In this document: in pieces, positions 1-11,625 of the stretch | How the letters are laid out: every line of letters begins with the position of its first letter | How positions within the stretch are numbered: position 1 is the stretch's first letter | Source: Symbiodinium natans | Lineage: Eukaryota > Sar > Dinophyceae > Suessiales > Symbiodiniaceae | Reading direction: 5' to 3' | Assembly: GCA_905221605.1 (NCBI GenBank) | Contig: CAJNDS010000001.1 | Span: 2,216,525 to 2,280,524, forward strand | Length of the DNA: 64,000 bases | Position numbers and translations under genes: made by a program | Notes under the pieces: model-generated | The model's input: only the letters and a program-made list of their open reading frames with translations | The model's database searches: none | What the model was told of the DNA's origin: nothing

Positions 1-640
1 ATGTCCTGTGCAGGGTGGAGGGTCCAGACGTTAAGGGTGCGTGGTTCAGGGCTTGCGTTGTTTGAGGGTCTAGGGTTCAGGGTTTAGGGCTTAGGGTTTG
101 CCATCAGATCACGCAGAAGTTGTGAAGGTTGGGATGCAGACTAGGCTCGAAAGCTACGTGAGATGCAATTTGCAGCCATGGCCCGATTGTGGAGGCATCT
201 GACATGTTCATCAACCCTAAGCCCTAAACCCTAAACGCTAAACCCTAAACCCTAAACCCCCCACGCCAAACCCTGTATCAGGCCGCAAGAGCAACAGGGA
301 GCCCCAACTCAAACCCCTGTGATTTGGAGCCTGGGTTTAACTACATTGGCCCTCGAAACCCCTTGAAAAAATGCTCCTAAATAGGCTCCTCTTACGCCTA
401 AACGTTAGACCCTAAACATAACCCTAAACCCAACAAGGGAAAATTTTATGAAAAAGTTCAGGGCCTACCCAGTTGAGTATGTAGGATTTCATCTAGGCGT
501 TCTCTGCCCCAGGAGTCGTCGACGGGATTTGGAGCTTGAGGGTTTAGGGTTTAGGGCTTAGGGTTGCGGGTTTAGGGTTTAGGGGTTGAAGGGAATGTAA
601 AGGGATAATCTTGGTAATCACTTTAGGCTCCTGTACTACC
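1..640. repeat. Short scattered telomere-type runs
   Basis: Short runs of TTTAGGG (61-98, 538-585) and CCCTAAA (220-272, 397-432) are separated by unique sequence. The runs point in both directions, so this is interstitial repeat and not a chromosome end. I see no gene in this stretch. Confidence 0.7.
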
Positions 641-746
641 CTCCACTCTGCACAGCAGGCGTCCTTGAACCGCACGGACTGAGCCCGGGCAAACTTCGTA
701 ACGCGTGGCATGGCACCGCCCAGGCCTCGACTTTTCTTTCCGCTTC
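640..746 (-). CDS. Exon-like island, function unknown
   Basis: A GC-rich island between telomere tracts. The minus strand reads an open peptide with an ATG at 711-709 (begins MPRVTKFARA, ends CCAEWR) and reaches a possible donor GTAG just below 640. No family is recognised. The support is only codon-like composition and a plausible splice donor, so it may be non-coding. Confidence 0.25.
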
Positions 747-759
747 GGGGTTCAGGGTC

Positions 760-866
760 CAGGGTCCAGGGTCCAGGGTTTAGGGTGTAGGGTTTAGGGT
801 TTAGGGTTAGGGTTTAGGGTTTAGGGTTTAGGGTTTAGGGTTTAGGGTTTAGGGTTAGGGTTTTTC
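760..866 (+). repeat. Telomere-type tract (TTTAGGG)
   Basis: Runs of TTTAGGG with a few six-base (TTAGGG) units, preceded by degenerate TCCAGGG units. Confidence 0.9.
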
Positions 867-1303
867 AGGTTGTGAGGACTTTGTAGGGTTTTTTCATACT
901 GAATGAGGCGAGCTAAACCCAAAACCCTAAACCCTAAACCCCAAACCCGAACTGCCCTTCCTCTGTTTTCTCTGGTTTCTGGGGTCCCAGGGTGCTTGCT
1001 TAGGGCCTTGGCATTGACCTGAAACCCCAGAAGTACACCGTAGCAATTTAGATTTAAAGTTTAGGCAAAGTTTAGAGTACTTGTGGTATCTTGAACGGTA
1101 CTTGCGGAATCTATGTAGCGTGGCGGGTGAAGGCTTAAGTGAGGACTTTCACCGAACGCCCAGGTTTCATCATGAAAGTCGAAAAGCCAAAGCAGATGGC
1201 CCTTCTCACCTCTCACGCCCCCCCCCCCCCCAAAAAAACACCTTCTACAAATTCCTTTTGCGTAACTCTAACGCTGCCAAAAACAAAAACTTTTGGACAC
1301 CCT

Positions 1304-1374
1304 AAACCACAAACCCTAAACCCCAAACCCCAAACCCCAAACCCCAAACCCCAAACCCTAAACCCTAAACCCTC
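1304..1374 (-). repeat. Telomere-type tract with CCCCAAA variant
   Basis: CCCTAAA grades into a homogenised block of CCCCAAA and back again. The flanking island at 1375-1490 is GC-rich and could be an exon, but no family is recognisable. Confidence 0.85.
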
Positions 1375-1488
1375 CTCTTCCGGGACGCCCACCGACGCCC
1401 AAGGCGTGCACGCCGTTGTCGATGGACGACCGCAGTCTCTTCAGCTTCCAGGAAGGAGAGGCTTCCAGGATCTGGGGCCGCTTCGGGG

Positions 1489-1558
1489 TCAGGGTTTAGG
1501 GTTTAGGGTTTAGGGTTTAGGCTTTAGGGTTTAGGGTTTAGGGTTTAGGGTTTAGGGT

Positions 1559-1597
<39 letters not shown>

Positions 1598-1667
1598 GGT
1601 TTAGGGTTTAGGGTTCAGGGTTTAGTTCAGGGTTCAGGGTTTAGGGCTTAGGGTTGAGGGTTTAGTC
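1489..1667 (+). repeat. Telomere-type tract with TTGAGGG block
   Basis: TTTAGGG units give way to six consecutive TTGAGGG units (about 1557-1600) and return to TTTAGGG. From 1690 to 1810 a looser, related GGGCNTTT pattern continues. Confidence 0.9.
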
Positions 1668-2805
1668 GCTTCTTCGGGGATGGAAGTGGGCGCTTGGGCT
1701 TTTTGTTGAGGGTTTGGGACGTTTTCGGGCCTTTGGGGCCTTTTAGGGCGTTTGGGGCTTTTCGGGCGTTTAGGGCTTTTAGGGCTTGTAGGTTGCTTGC
1801 TGAGGGGTATGGGTTGCGGGGCTTAGGAGGAAAGTCTGCAGGGCTCTTAGGCTATTTGGGTGCTTTGGGGATGTTTACGCTCGTCGGGCAAAGTCTCTAA
1901 TATAGGGGTCGGAATGATTGCTCATAGGGTTCCCTTGTGGTCCCTATAGAACTATACAATAATCACCCCCGAAACCCTATTCCAATTTTTCAGGCCCCTA
2001 TAGTAGCTAAACCCTAAACCCTAAACCCTATATCCTAAACCCTATTGAAAGGCCCCCGTATTGGTGGGCCGTCTTGTGCTCTGAAGCAAAGACGCTATAC
2101 CGCCCAAACTCTCCGAATCCCTCCCCAAACCTAGAGTCTTGGGTTTAGGGTTTAGGGCTTAGGGCTCAGAATTTGGGCCCTGGGAAGTTTGGGGCCGTAA
2201 GCCCTGCAGCCTCTACCATGCCTGGAGACCCCAAACTCGGCCCTTAACCCTAAACCCGTCGAGGCTGTTTTGCGGGAGCCTAAACTCTGCGAAACCATAT
2301 TCATCATACTATTGTTTGTTACCTCGTACGAAGCAATCCGGAAGCCGAGAAGCAAGGGCACCAGTGGGGTTCCAGCAAAACCCTACGCCCCTAAACCGCC
2401 AAAACCCTCAAATTCTAGCCCTATCGCCTACGATTCAGTCTCGCAACTAGAATCCTATACCCTAAACCCTTTCACCCTGAACCCTTTCCAAGTGGCCGAT
2501 ACTGGCTCAGACTCCTCGAATCTTAACCTCGAGATAGGGATCTTCAGAAATTGGGGGTTGAGGATTTTACGGTTTTAGGGTTGAGGTTTGGGGTGGGAGT
2601 CCGGGATGCTACCGCGACCTCTTCGCCCGAGATCATGCGGATATGCAGCATCCCCGAGGAAGGAATCTAGCCGAATGACTGTAGCTTTCACCTAATGTTG
2701 GCATCCTGGAGCCTTTCGACATTGGCTGCATAGCAAGGTTCACAGCTCCTCATCCCAAAGCCCTCTAGGCGGAGACCCTCAACCCCCAAACCCCTGGAGC
2801 CTAAA

Positions 2806-2949
2806 CCAATACTGGGTTGGCCTTGAACCCTTTGAAAAATACTTGGATGTTGGGTTCCTTATACACCCAAAAAAGGACCAATACTGGGTTGGCCTTGAAC
2901 CCTTTGAAAAATACTTGGGTGTTGGGTTCCTTATAAACCTACCTTTGGA
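2806..2949. repeat. Tandem duplication, about 72-bp unit
   Basis: Two near-identical copies of a unit starting ccaatactgggttggcc begin at 2806 and 2878, differing at a few positions. The surrounding 2600-3150 holds no recognisable gene. Confidence 0.8.
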
Positions 2950-3159
2950 GTAGACCCTGGAAAAAAAGTATATACTTTTTAGGTATAAGTAGCTATAATA
3001 GGAACCCGGAACCAAAAAAAAGTATTAAAGTACAGTACTCCAAAACCCAGTAAACCCAAAAAAAGGAAATCATGAAATATCCCACAAAAGCCAACCTAGA
3101 ATGCCCCCTTGAACTTTGATCAAAGGGACTCGAAGGTCTTTCGGCATGGGTTTCCGCTT

Positions 3160-3403
3160 TGTTTAGGGTTTAGGGTTTAGGGTTTCGGGTTTCGGGTTTC
3201 GGGTTTAGGGTTTAGGGTTTGGGGTTTAGGGTTTCGGGTTTCGGGTTTCGGGTCTTGGGGCTGGGGCTTAGGGCTTTCGGGCGTGTTTGCTCCTGGGCTT
3301 CGGGTCTTGCACACTGAGTCGAAGTGACCTTTGAAAGCCCGAATACCCCAAACGCCTGAAGCCCCCAGCATTTAAAGACAAAGACATCGGCTTGAGGGAG
3401 TTT

Positions 3404-3475
<72 letters not shown>

Positions 3476-3486
3476 GGTTTTTGGGT

Positions 3487-3539
<53 letters not shown>

Positions 3540-3635
3540 GGTTAGGGTTTCGGGTTTCGGGTTTAGGGTTGAGGGTTTTGGGTTTTGGGTTTTGGGTTTT
3601 GGGTTTAGGGTTTGGGGTTTAGGGTTTAGGGTTTA
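3160..3635 (+). repeat. Mixed telomere-variant array, TTGAGGG-dominated
   Basis: TTTAGGG and TTTCGGG alternate at 3160-3255. After a spacer, a long TTGAGGG array (3405-3540) follows, then TTTCGGG and TTTTGGG blocks. Each variant is locally homogeneous, which suggests expansion by slippage or unequal exchange after mutation of a single unit. Confidence 0.9.
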
Positions 3636-3972
3636 AAGTTTAGGGTCCAGAGCCCAGTGCTTAGCACTGACCTGGGGGCTCAGGGTTGCAGGTTTAGGGA
3701 GTTGGGACCTTAGCACTGGGCTATCCTGCCCAGATATCTCTAAGCGCTTGTTGCTGACACTAGCCCCCCCTGCCTCCCCCCCCCCCCCCAAAAAAAAAGT
3801 ACCCGAAACCCAAACCCTAAACCCCAAACCCGGAACACTTCTGGAGTTCGGCCGGAAAGCGTAAAAATCATGGACTTTTACGGTACCATTTGCCTCCCCC
3901 CTGCCTTTCGGGGGCCAAACACTGAATTCTCAGCCCCCTGGCCTGAACTCTAAACCCCGTAGACGCCAAGCC

Positions 3973-4130
3973 GGTTTGGGGTTTAGGGTTTAGGGTTTAG
4001 GGTTTAGGGTTTAGGGCTTAGGGTTTAGGGTTTAGGGTTTAGGGTTTAGGGTTTAGGGCTTAGGGTTTAGGGTTTAGGGTTTCGGGTTTAGCGGTTCGGG
4101 GTTTAGGCTTTAGGGTTGAGGGTTTAGGGC
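3973..4130 (+). repeat. Telomere-type tract
   Basis: Mostly TTTAGGG with single CTTAGGG and TTTCGGG units. The following 4130-4500 holds no recognisable gene. Confidence 0.9.
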
Positions 4131-4883
4131 CCCCAATCCCAATCAGCCGTGTGGCAACGGTTCGTTGACAGAAGGCCTTCCGGATGCTGGCTGCATTTAA
4201 AGTGGGACCCTAACTATATAGGGGTTGTACCGTGGACCCTTAAGGTTGTACCCTTGGGTGTTGGGGAACCTTTACAAAGAACCTTATATAAGGTAGTACT
4301 ATAAGGGCCATATTCGGAGCATTTCAGGGGGAACTTTTAGGAGTACAACCTTTGCGGTGTGAGTCTTAGACCCTTTAAGCTACCCACACCCCCGACCTCC
4401 AAAAAGTTAAACCCCGAATGGGTTAGGGCTTCGGATGCAGGGTTGGGCTTTGGGATTAAAGGTCGGGGCTTAGAGGACGAGAGCAGAACAGAAGATACAA
4501 GAATGTCGAGATAATGTAGTAGACAACCCCCTGACCCTAAACCCTAAACTCCTAAACCCTAAACCCTAAAACCCTGAACCCAAAAAGGGGTGGACCCGAA
4601 GTACGAAACAGCTCCCACCTTCGGAACAGCGGGCAGCAGCACCATCGGCACCGGCCGCGCGCTTTGTTCTTGCCGTCGTGCGAGGACCTTCCGGGGGCAT
4701 TCCCGGAACCCCTGTCAGGGTTTAGGGTTTAGGGTTTGGGGTTTGGGGTTTAGGGTTTAGGGTTTGGGGTTCAGGGTTTCGGTTTGGGGTTAGGGGAGTG
4801 CCCCTGATAAGGCCTAATGATCTTAAGCCCCAAGCCTACAGCCGAACCGAACCCTGAACCGACATGCCTGTACCTTTCAACCC

Positions 4884-4953
4884 ATACTTGGAGGTTCATG
4901 GTGCTTATTAACCAGTTCTAGCTGGGTAAAAAGTGCCATGAACCTACAAGTAT
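4884..4953. mobile_element. Inverted-repeat element, family B (short copy)
   Basis: The left arm atacttggaggttcatgg and the right arm ccatgaacctacaagtat are inverted copies around a roughly 35-bp centre. The same arm recurs at 48986, 49918, 50030 and 50757, so this is a dispersed MITE-like family. No coding capacity. Confidence 0.75.
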
Positions 4954-5076
4954 CCATACAAACTCAGAGAGCACCCCCCCAAGGCCAAAAAAAAGTGCCC
5001 CGAAACCCCCCATGAGCTGTGGGGGGGCTCTGCGTATGTCCCTCCGGGGTGCTGATTGAAACTGAGTCCTCCTGTA

Positions 5077-5235
5077 GGGCTCAGGGTTTAGGGTTTAGGG
5101 CTTAGGGCTTAGGGCTTAGGGCTTAGGGCTTAGGGCTTAGGGCTTAGGGCTTAGGGCTTAGGGTTTAGGGTTTAGGGTTCAGGGTTCAGGGTTTAGGGTT
5201 TCGGGTTTAGGGTTTAGGGTTTAGGGTTCAGGCCT
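5077..5235 (+). repeat. Telomere-variant array, CTTAGGG block
   Basis: About nine consecutive CTTAGGG units (5098-5160) are flanked by TTTAGGG, TTCAGGG and TTTCGGG units. Confidence 0.9.
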
Positions 5236-5572
5236 TCAGGGCTTAGAGTCCTGCTCTCACCCGAGGCCAGGGGAGCCTGCTGGACATTGGAGTGGAAAAC
5301 CCGCGAAAACAAACTGGGTAGTTCTAGTTCTCGGAAGTAGGGCACCCTTTTTGAGTCCTGTATATAGTAATCAGAGAACTACCCAAGAAACCTGGATGTG
5401 AACCCTGAACCTGCTTCTTCTGCTGACGTGCCCAGCAAACCCTAAGCCCTAAGACCTAAGCCCTAAGCCCTAAGCCTTAAAACAATGCCGTGAACCCTAA
5501 ACCAGACCAGACTGCCACCTGTGGAAGAGCGTCTTCCGCGCGTTGCTGATCTCTTCATCCTTCCGGCGACTT

Positions 5573-5690
5573 CTTGGTACCCCAGTAACCATATTATAAT
5601 AAGGGCACCCTTTTTTGGTTGGTTACCTTATAAGGGAACCAGAACCAGAAAAAAGGAAAAGGGTACCACTACCAAGACTACTTGGGTTGA
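5573..5690. mobile_element. Dispersed element, family G
   Basis: A segment with the core ataataagggcacccttttt and a downstream ggaaaagggtaccac. It matches 53505-53590, which has the same order of blocks. The two ends are partly complementary (gggcaccc / gggtacc). It is followed at 5700-5905 by degenerate AGGGTTTNT nonamers. Confidence 0.6.
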
Positions 5691-5939
5691 GCGATTTAGG
5701 TTTATAGGGCTTCTAGGGTTTCTAGGGTTTGTAGTGTTCGTAGGGTTCGTAGGGCTTTTGGGGTTTCTAGGGCGGGCTGCTAGGGTTTGTAGGGTTTGTA
5801 GGGTTTGCAGGGTTTGTAGGGTTTATAGGGTTTATTGGGTTTCTAGTGTTTATAGGGTTTCTAGGGTTTATAGGGCTTACGTACATAATACCAGATATGG
5901 TTGGTAGGGTTTATGGGGTAAAGGGCAAACGGCCCTAAA

Positions 5940-7430
5940 CTTGCGGTTCAACGGGGGTCTGGTAGCCCTAAACCCTAAACCCGAAACCTCCAACAGCGGG
6001 TAGAGGTTGCGGACTCAGCACCTAAAGGCGAACTGTTTCGGCCAAGGCCTTGGTGCCTCCACCTCTCAACCCCTCGGACCTAGAAAACCCTCTTCTGAAC
6101 CCCACAAAATAACCCTTCATGACCCTGAAATATCCAAAAAAAGGCCCCAAATGAACCCCAAATAACCCCAAGAAAATACCCTAAGCTACATAACCCTCAA
6201 CCCTGGACTTTTTCAAACCCTCAAACCCCAAAAACCCCCCCCCTCACCCCTAAATCCCCAACTCCCCAAACCCCTCAAGCACATCCTCCAATATCGCACT
6301 CATGGACCCCATCGGGATGCTCCGCTTGGATATTGGATTGGGGGGCGCAAGGAACCTACACCCTGGCTTAGGTTCAGGGTCTGACTTAGGACTTAGGGTT
6401 TAGGGCTAGGGTTAGGGCTCAGGGTTCAGGGTTCAGGACTTGGGTCTGCTGGGTGAGTGGGGATTGCGGGGGTTGTGAGGCGTTTGGGTGGTGTTGGGGT
6501 GTTGGGGTGTTGTGGGCTTTTGGTGGCTAAGGGCCTGTAGATTTAGGATGTTCAGGGTTTGGGGTTTAGGGTTTAGGGCTTATAGGGGGGGGTTTCGTAG
6601 TCTGAAGGGTTGAGGGTTTATCTACTCGGCACCTGAGAAGCCGAGAAAGCTGCCAACAGCTGCAGTTGGGTTTTTGGAGGCGTCAAACCCTAACCGCCTC
6701 AAAAGAAACCCTAAAAACCCTAAAAACAAAAAACCACCAAAAATCCTAGATTTTTCCCAAGTACCTTCGGCCCCAAAACCCTAAACCCTAAACCCCAAAC
6801 CCTAAACCCTAAACCCTATAACCCTGAGGTGCTCAAGGGAACCACAAAAACGCTAGGAGACCCCTCGAGAGGACTCAAACCCTGACCCCGGTTTAGGCTT
6901 AGGGTTTCGGGTCTAGGGTTTCTCTCGGGTGTTTAGGGTCTAGGGTTAGAGGGTTAGGGTCTAAGGTTTTTGGGGTTTATAGGTTTCGGGTCTAGGGTTT
7001 TTCGGGCTTATAGGGTTTCGGGTTTATAGGATTTATAGGGCTTAGGCGGTTTTGGGGTTTCGGGTTTACGAATTTGGGCGTCACTTATTGCCCAAATCCT
7101 CCCGAAAACCCAAACTCCAGAGCCTAAACCCTGAACTGCAAACCGCCCAGCACCCCAACAGCTAAACACGGCAACCCTGATCCTTAAACACCTTAGACCC
7201 TAAAACCCTTTCGTCCCGCAACCCTCAACCCTAAACTCTGAACCCTATTCGCAGTAGGAAGCACCGCAGAGAAACCGTTCGTCAGCCTGACATTCAGGGG
7301 GGGAACCTCCCTGCTGAGGGGGAGGGCGGCGGTTTTGGGTTTAGGGTTTAGGGTTCAGGGTGTAGGGTGTAGGGTTTAGGGTTTAAGATTTAGGGTTTGG
7401 GGGGGGGGGGGGGGTAAACAGGGGGGATTT
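5940..7430. other. Degenerate telomere-rich stretch without a recognisable gene
   Basis: Short CCCTAAA and TTTAGGG runs (6390-6440, 6550-6580, 6775-6825, 7338-7390) lie within C- or G-rich filler built from the same heptamer. A poly-G run sits at about 7399-7413. I find no convincing coding sequence. Confidence 0.5.
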
Positions 7431-7689
7431 TGGGGGGGTACCCAACTCTTAAGTACGTTAGGACTCATTCAGGTGTACAGAGACCGACGTTCGTGGGGTG
7501 TAGCATCTCTGGCTGTGGCCCACGCGAGCCATGGCTTCAACTGGAGGTGAGGTGTCGACCTTCCAGTGGGCTGTGGAAGTTCCACGACACTGAAAAACCC
7601 AAACCGACAAAACAAATAAATTAGCCAGCAAGGGGGCATTTCCAGATCATCTCATACCTCACAACCTGACCCCAGCGATACTCTGTGTC

Positions 7690-8367
7690 CTGTAATGTTG
7701 TTCCCCACCATTCCGAATGTAAGCAAAAAAGCAGTTAAGGTCAATGGGATTATATACTATCCATTGCTGACATCAATGAAACAAAGAAGGATTACAAATA
7801 AAGCATTGACGGAGGAAATGAGAGAGCAAGTCAAAGAGTGGAAGTTTTGACGATGGGTGGATGATGTTTAAGGACGGCAAACGCGGCAGTTTGTGGCGAT
7901 GGGTGGTGTTGTACATATAGAGGAGGACGCCGAAATAGTGAGACTAAATATTCTGTCCTGAATGTATCCAATGAGGGGTGTTTAAGCAACGGGTTTAGAT
8001 ATATCAAAGAGTTGCTATTACAAGACCGTAGCTATAGAGTAAATGAAGCATATGAGACATTGAAAGAGAATGGCATTGATGTATATAGTTTCAAGACCGA
8101 CGCACTCAACATGAAAAAGGTGATGTAGCAACAACCCGAAACTGTTGAAACTTGAAGAAGAAAAGCATAAAACCGAAGGGGCGGAGGGTGGAGACTGGAA
8201 AATCCTAAACGAGTAAGACTGCCGACTGATGAATAGGAACGTAAATAATGAGTGGGTTTATCCGCCTCAACTACAAATGAAAGACTTGAAATAGAGGACA
8301 CGTGGGATACTGGTACAATATGTAAGCAAATGATAGATATGGGGGCAAGTGCTCTAAACCCCAATTA
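7690..8367 (+). pseudogene. Decayed coding remnant, plus strand, unidentified
   Basis: This stretch is A/T-richer than its surroundings and free of telomere repeats. Long peptide-like runs appear in two plus-strand frames with several in-frame stops and at least one frame change. One frame gives IIYYPLLTSMKQ followed by KALTEEMREQVKEW. Another gives YRVNEAYETLKENGIDVYS and later LEIEDTWDTGTICKQMIDMG. The coherent amino-acid texture despite stops suggests an old coding sequence, perhaps from a mobile or viral element, but I do not recognise the family. An adjoining minus-strand remnant overlaps its 3' end. Confidence 0.4.
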
Positions 8368-8900
8368 AACCTGACCTTCGGAGCAAGTTCTCGGGACAGC
8401 AACCGCCTCACGTGCAACGTCCATCGAGGATCAACCGCAAACGATTTGGCATAAACTCCACGCCTACGCAAATGGGATGTGATCTGCGCTCGCCAGTTGG
8501 CACCAAAACGAATAGCATTCGCTTTAACATCATCTTTGGTCCGCTTATTGGCGAGGGCATCTGCTGCAGCACCAGCGCGTAAAGCACAATCACCGTCACC
8601 ACCAAATTAAAGTTAAGGATCTACATCCATGAAGTGTGGCGTCATTTCTATTATCAACAACCCGTGCTCGCTTCTTCTCAGATAAGCCACCATGAGAAGT
8701 AGCACGTTTAGCAGGGTGACTTTCTCCCTCCTGTTGTGAGGGATCAAGGGCGGTAGCTTACACCTCCTGTCCCATTACCGCATCCGCACCACTGTGTTGT
8801 GTATGTGCCCCTTGCGCACCTCTCGGCCAACAGCTTTAGACCAAACGTCATTTGCGTCATTTCCTAGTCGTCGGCCAGCAAAAGAAATGGTTTGTTTGGG
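8271..8900 (-). pseudogene. Decayed OTU-like remnant on the minus strand
   Basis: Between about 8603 and 8271 a minus-strand frame opens with GDGDCALRAGAAADAL and later has ITSHLRRRGVYAKSF. GDG-(N/D)-C-x-x-R is the motif around the catalytic cysteine of OTU-type cysteine proteases, and OTU-like domains occur in some transposable elements; applying that here is inference. Upstream, from about 8900 to 8610, the frame is broken by stops but still reads peptide-like (for example SHPAKRATSHGGLSEKKRAR). No His partner motif is visible. I read it as a dead gene, possibly from a mobile element that also supplied the plus-strand remnant next to it. Confidence 0.4.
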
Positions 8901-9430
8901 CGCTTTATTGGCATGAGCTCAACATCTTGCCACTCACTGTTGCGGAGCCTAGACAATATTGCGCCAGTGGACCATTCTCTTGAGATTCCCAGAGTCTAGC
9001 CTGATTGCTATCGCTGGGCTTGGCATTCGGAGCAAGATGCTGTCCGAAACTCTTTCAAGGTACGCAGCATCCTCTTCACGAGGGCCCTGAGTGAGTTGCC
9101 CATTCAACCGGAGCATTCACCCGAAATTAACAAGGAATTCAATCAAGATTCCGTTCTGACCAGACACCTTCAGGAGGTTGGGGATTGCGTCAGCAGTTGT
9201 ACGAAAGGCTTGCCAAGCAACACTTCGTAGGTGGTTAGTGGCTTTTATATTGGGTTGTATCGGGAAAGGTTGATGTTGTGCTGGTTGCGAAGTCGGGGGA
9301 AAAGAGCGTACGGGGTCTATGGATTGGGCGTGGGATCTGGAAAATAACACTTGTCCCGTTGTCCCGCCCACCCCCCCCCCCCCCGCAGAATGCGGGTTCA
9401 GGCCATACCAAACCATTCCTCTTCAGTGAG

Positions 9431-9516
9431 CAGCCCTCAACCCTCAACCTCAACCCACAACCCACAACCCTCAACCCTCAATCCTAAACCCTAAACCCTA
9501 AACCCAAAACCCTAAT
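9431..9516 (-). repeat. Degenerate telomere-type tract
   Basis: CCCTCAA, CCCACAA and CCCTAAA units, preceded by a C-run near 9369-9384. Confidence 0.75.
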
Positions 9517-9583
9517 GTGCAGCTGATGGAGTCCACCTCTTCAGGCCGAGGGGGGGGGGCTTGGGGTTTAGAGGGCTTGGGGC

Positions 9584-9670
9584 CGTTCCCCTTCTACTAG
9601 CAGTTCTTCCTAGGGGTTCTAGCACCATATAATCCCTTGTAAGGACTGTTTGTATAAGGGGGAACATCCC
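9584..9670. mobile_element. Inverted-repeat element, family A (copy 1)
   Basis: The left arm gttccccttctactagcag pairs imperfectly with the right arm ggactgtttgtataaggggg. The same arms occur at 25737, 40315, 49475 and 50136. It is about 90 bp with no coding capacity, as expected of a MITE. Confidence 0.75.
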
Positions 9671-9852
9671 AACTTATGGGGCTTGGGGCTGTTGGGTCTT
9701 GGGTTGGGACTTGAGTTTCGTAGGGTGGTGTAGTAGGGTCTAACAGGATTCAATGGGGTTTAATAGGGGTTTCGGCTTGAAGTGAAGATTGCCGCGCGGG
9801 TCTCGGCTGTCTAGCTTCAGATTTCGGATTTGGGGTCTTGGATTCGAGGTGC

Positions 9853-9990
9853 TCAAGTGAGGATAACAGTGGCTCGGTTCAAGGTCCCCTGGGGCTCGCG
9901 CGGCGTGCGCACGATCAGCCACTCACGGGAAAACAATGCTGCACCCGAGCCAAACGTCACGGCCAACAGCTCGAAACTGGCAGCACAAAA
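9853..9990 (-). CDS. Exon-like island, possible terminal exon
   Basis: The minus strand reads SFELLAVTFGSGAALFSREW and on to a TGA at 9855-9853, preceded by a possible acceptor GCTGCCAG. The plus strand is also open here, so strand choice rests on peptide texture. No family is recognised. Confidence 0.3.
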   Translation of the reverse strand, partial: FCAASFELLAVTFGSGAALFSREWLIVRTPREPQGTLNRATVILT

Positions 9991-10187
9991 GCCTCAGCCT
10001 TGCAAACCCGAAACCCTAGAAGCCCCGAAAGCCTTAAAAGCCTAAACCCTAAGCCCCAAAAGCCCTCTAACACCCTAAACCCCAAACCCCAGGAATTGCC
10101 TCAAGGTTTTCCTCGGGCCGGCTAGGGTTTAGGATTTCATGGCTTCTGTGCATAGAGGGATATGCGAAGCCCCTAAAGGTTGAATAG

Positions 10188-10387
10188 ATGGTCACGTTCT
10201 CTAAATTAAGGTCCCTTGTTGCGGCTACTACTTCAGAGCCAACAAGAAGTGTACACTTTCAGTTCTATAGGTGATTATACTATCCCAGAAGTGTAGAGTT
10301 GAACGCATTCAGCTACTAAGATGATAAGGCGGCCCCTCATACTTAGGGCACCCAAAAAAGGACCAAAAATTCGGAGAACTGACCATG
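10188..10387. mobile_element. Inverted-repeat element, family C (copy 1)
   Basis: The left arm atggtcacgttctctaaatt and the right arm ggagaactgaccat are inverted copies. The same arms recur at 42306-42399, 45398-45486, 46691-46826 and 47510-47600. This copy has an extended interior without coding capacity. Confidence 0.7.
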
Positions 10388-10911
10388 TGACGAATCCAAC
10401 AAGTGTTCAACAGATAGAACGCTGACACTCCAGTCAAAAACTACACTGGAAGCCTCTTCGGGCACACCCTTACACCGAAGTACCTAATCCAAACTAGCGC
10501 CCAACACATCAACTGAAGCTCAATGCAAAAGCCAACAACAGAACTCTGCAACAAACAGGCAGAAATCCATCACAAACCAAAAAACATTCGTTGCCCTCAA
10601 AAACACCGGCCGGCAGAATTTGAAACAACCTAGACCTAAACTTCAGCGAAGCAGTGCAGCGGCGGGCCAAGTGAGAGTGCGAAGAGCCTCGGCAGAAAAG
10701 TTGTTTAGGGCCGGAGGGGGGGGGGGGGGGGTGGTGGGGTTTCGGGCGAGTAGAGCCCAATAGAGCAGGAATCTTGAAAGGGCTTCGCGGGCTTCTACGA
10801 CTCACAGGATAGGGTTTTTGGAGTTCAGGTAACCCTGCACCCTAAACCCCAAACCCCTGGCCCCTCAACCCCTAAACCCCAAAACCCCTAAGCCCTAGGC
10901 CCTAAGCCCGA

Positions 10912-11008
10912 GTCCCAAACCCTAAACCCTAAACCCTAAACCCTAAACCCTAAACCCTAAACCCTAAACCCTAAACCCTAAACCCTAAACCCTAAACCCT
11001 AAACCCCA
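10912..11008 (-). repeat. Perfect telomere-type tract (CCCTAAA)
   Basis: About thirteen uninterrupted CCCTAAA units ending in CCCCAAG. Confidence 0.95.
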
Positions 11009-11117
11009 AGCAAGCTCAGCCCAGGGCTGTGGCTGATGTCATGAGGCCTGCCACGTCGGAGGTCGCGAGGGCTTTGGGGGAGTTAGGGCTTGAAGTTTTT
11101 GGGGCTCTGGAGTAGTT

Positions 11118-11222
11118 TGGGTTTCGGGTTTAGGGTTTAGGGTTTAGGGTTTAGGGTTTAGGGTTTAGGGTTTAGGGTTTAGGGTTTAGGGTGTGGGGTT
11201 TAGGGTTTCGAGTTTCGGGTTT
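11118..11222 (+). repeat. Telomere-type tract
   Basis: TTTAGGG units with terminal TTTCGGG and GTGGGG variants. It lies about 110 bp from the opposite-strand tract at 10912-11008, so the two tracts form a head-to-head inverted pair around a GC-rich island. Confidence 0.9.
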
Positions 11223-11547
11223 TGGGCTTAGGGTCTATAGGGCTTAGGCAACGCCTAAGGGTCTAGGGTTTAGGGATACCCCAAACCCTATAAGGTTCAG
11301 GGTTTGAGGATTTAGGGTTGAGGGGTTCGAGCCAGGGTTCAGATTCTCGCGACTGCCCACGGAGAATCTGTCGCTGCACGTGTTCGTGTTCTGGCTTGTT
11401 TAGGGTTTCGGACTTCGGGTTTTCGGGCTTAGTAGAGTCCAGGGTAGCCAGATTGCTTGGGAACGCTGCAGAAGAACACCACAAAACCTGTAGGGCTTCG
11501 GAACCGACTGGGCATTTCCGAAATTCGGGGTGCCTTATTGGGGTCCT

Positions 11548-11625
11548 GATGTTCAGGGCATCCCACTATTTGGGGTCCATATTGGGGGCCCTTATGTTCG
11601 TAAACCCCCATATCGGAATGTCGGG
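11548..11625. mobile_element. Family F-like element
   Basis: Contains catcccactatttggggtcc and aaacccccatat, matching in inverted form the blocks of family F copies at 23301-23395, 39830-39940 and 47680-47778. The copy is short and diverged. Confidence 0.5.
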
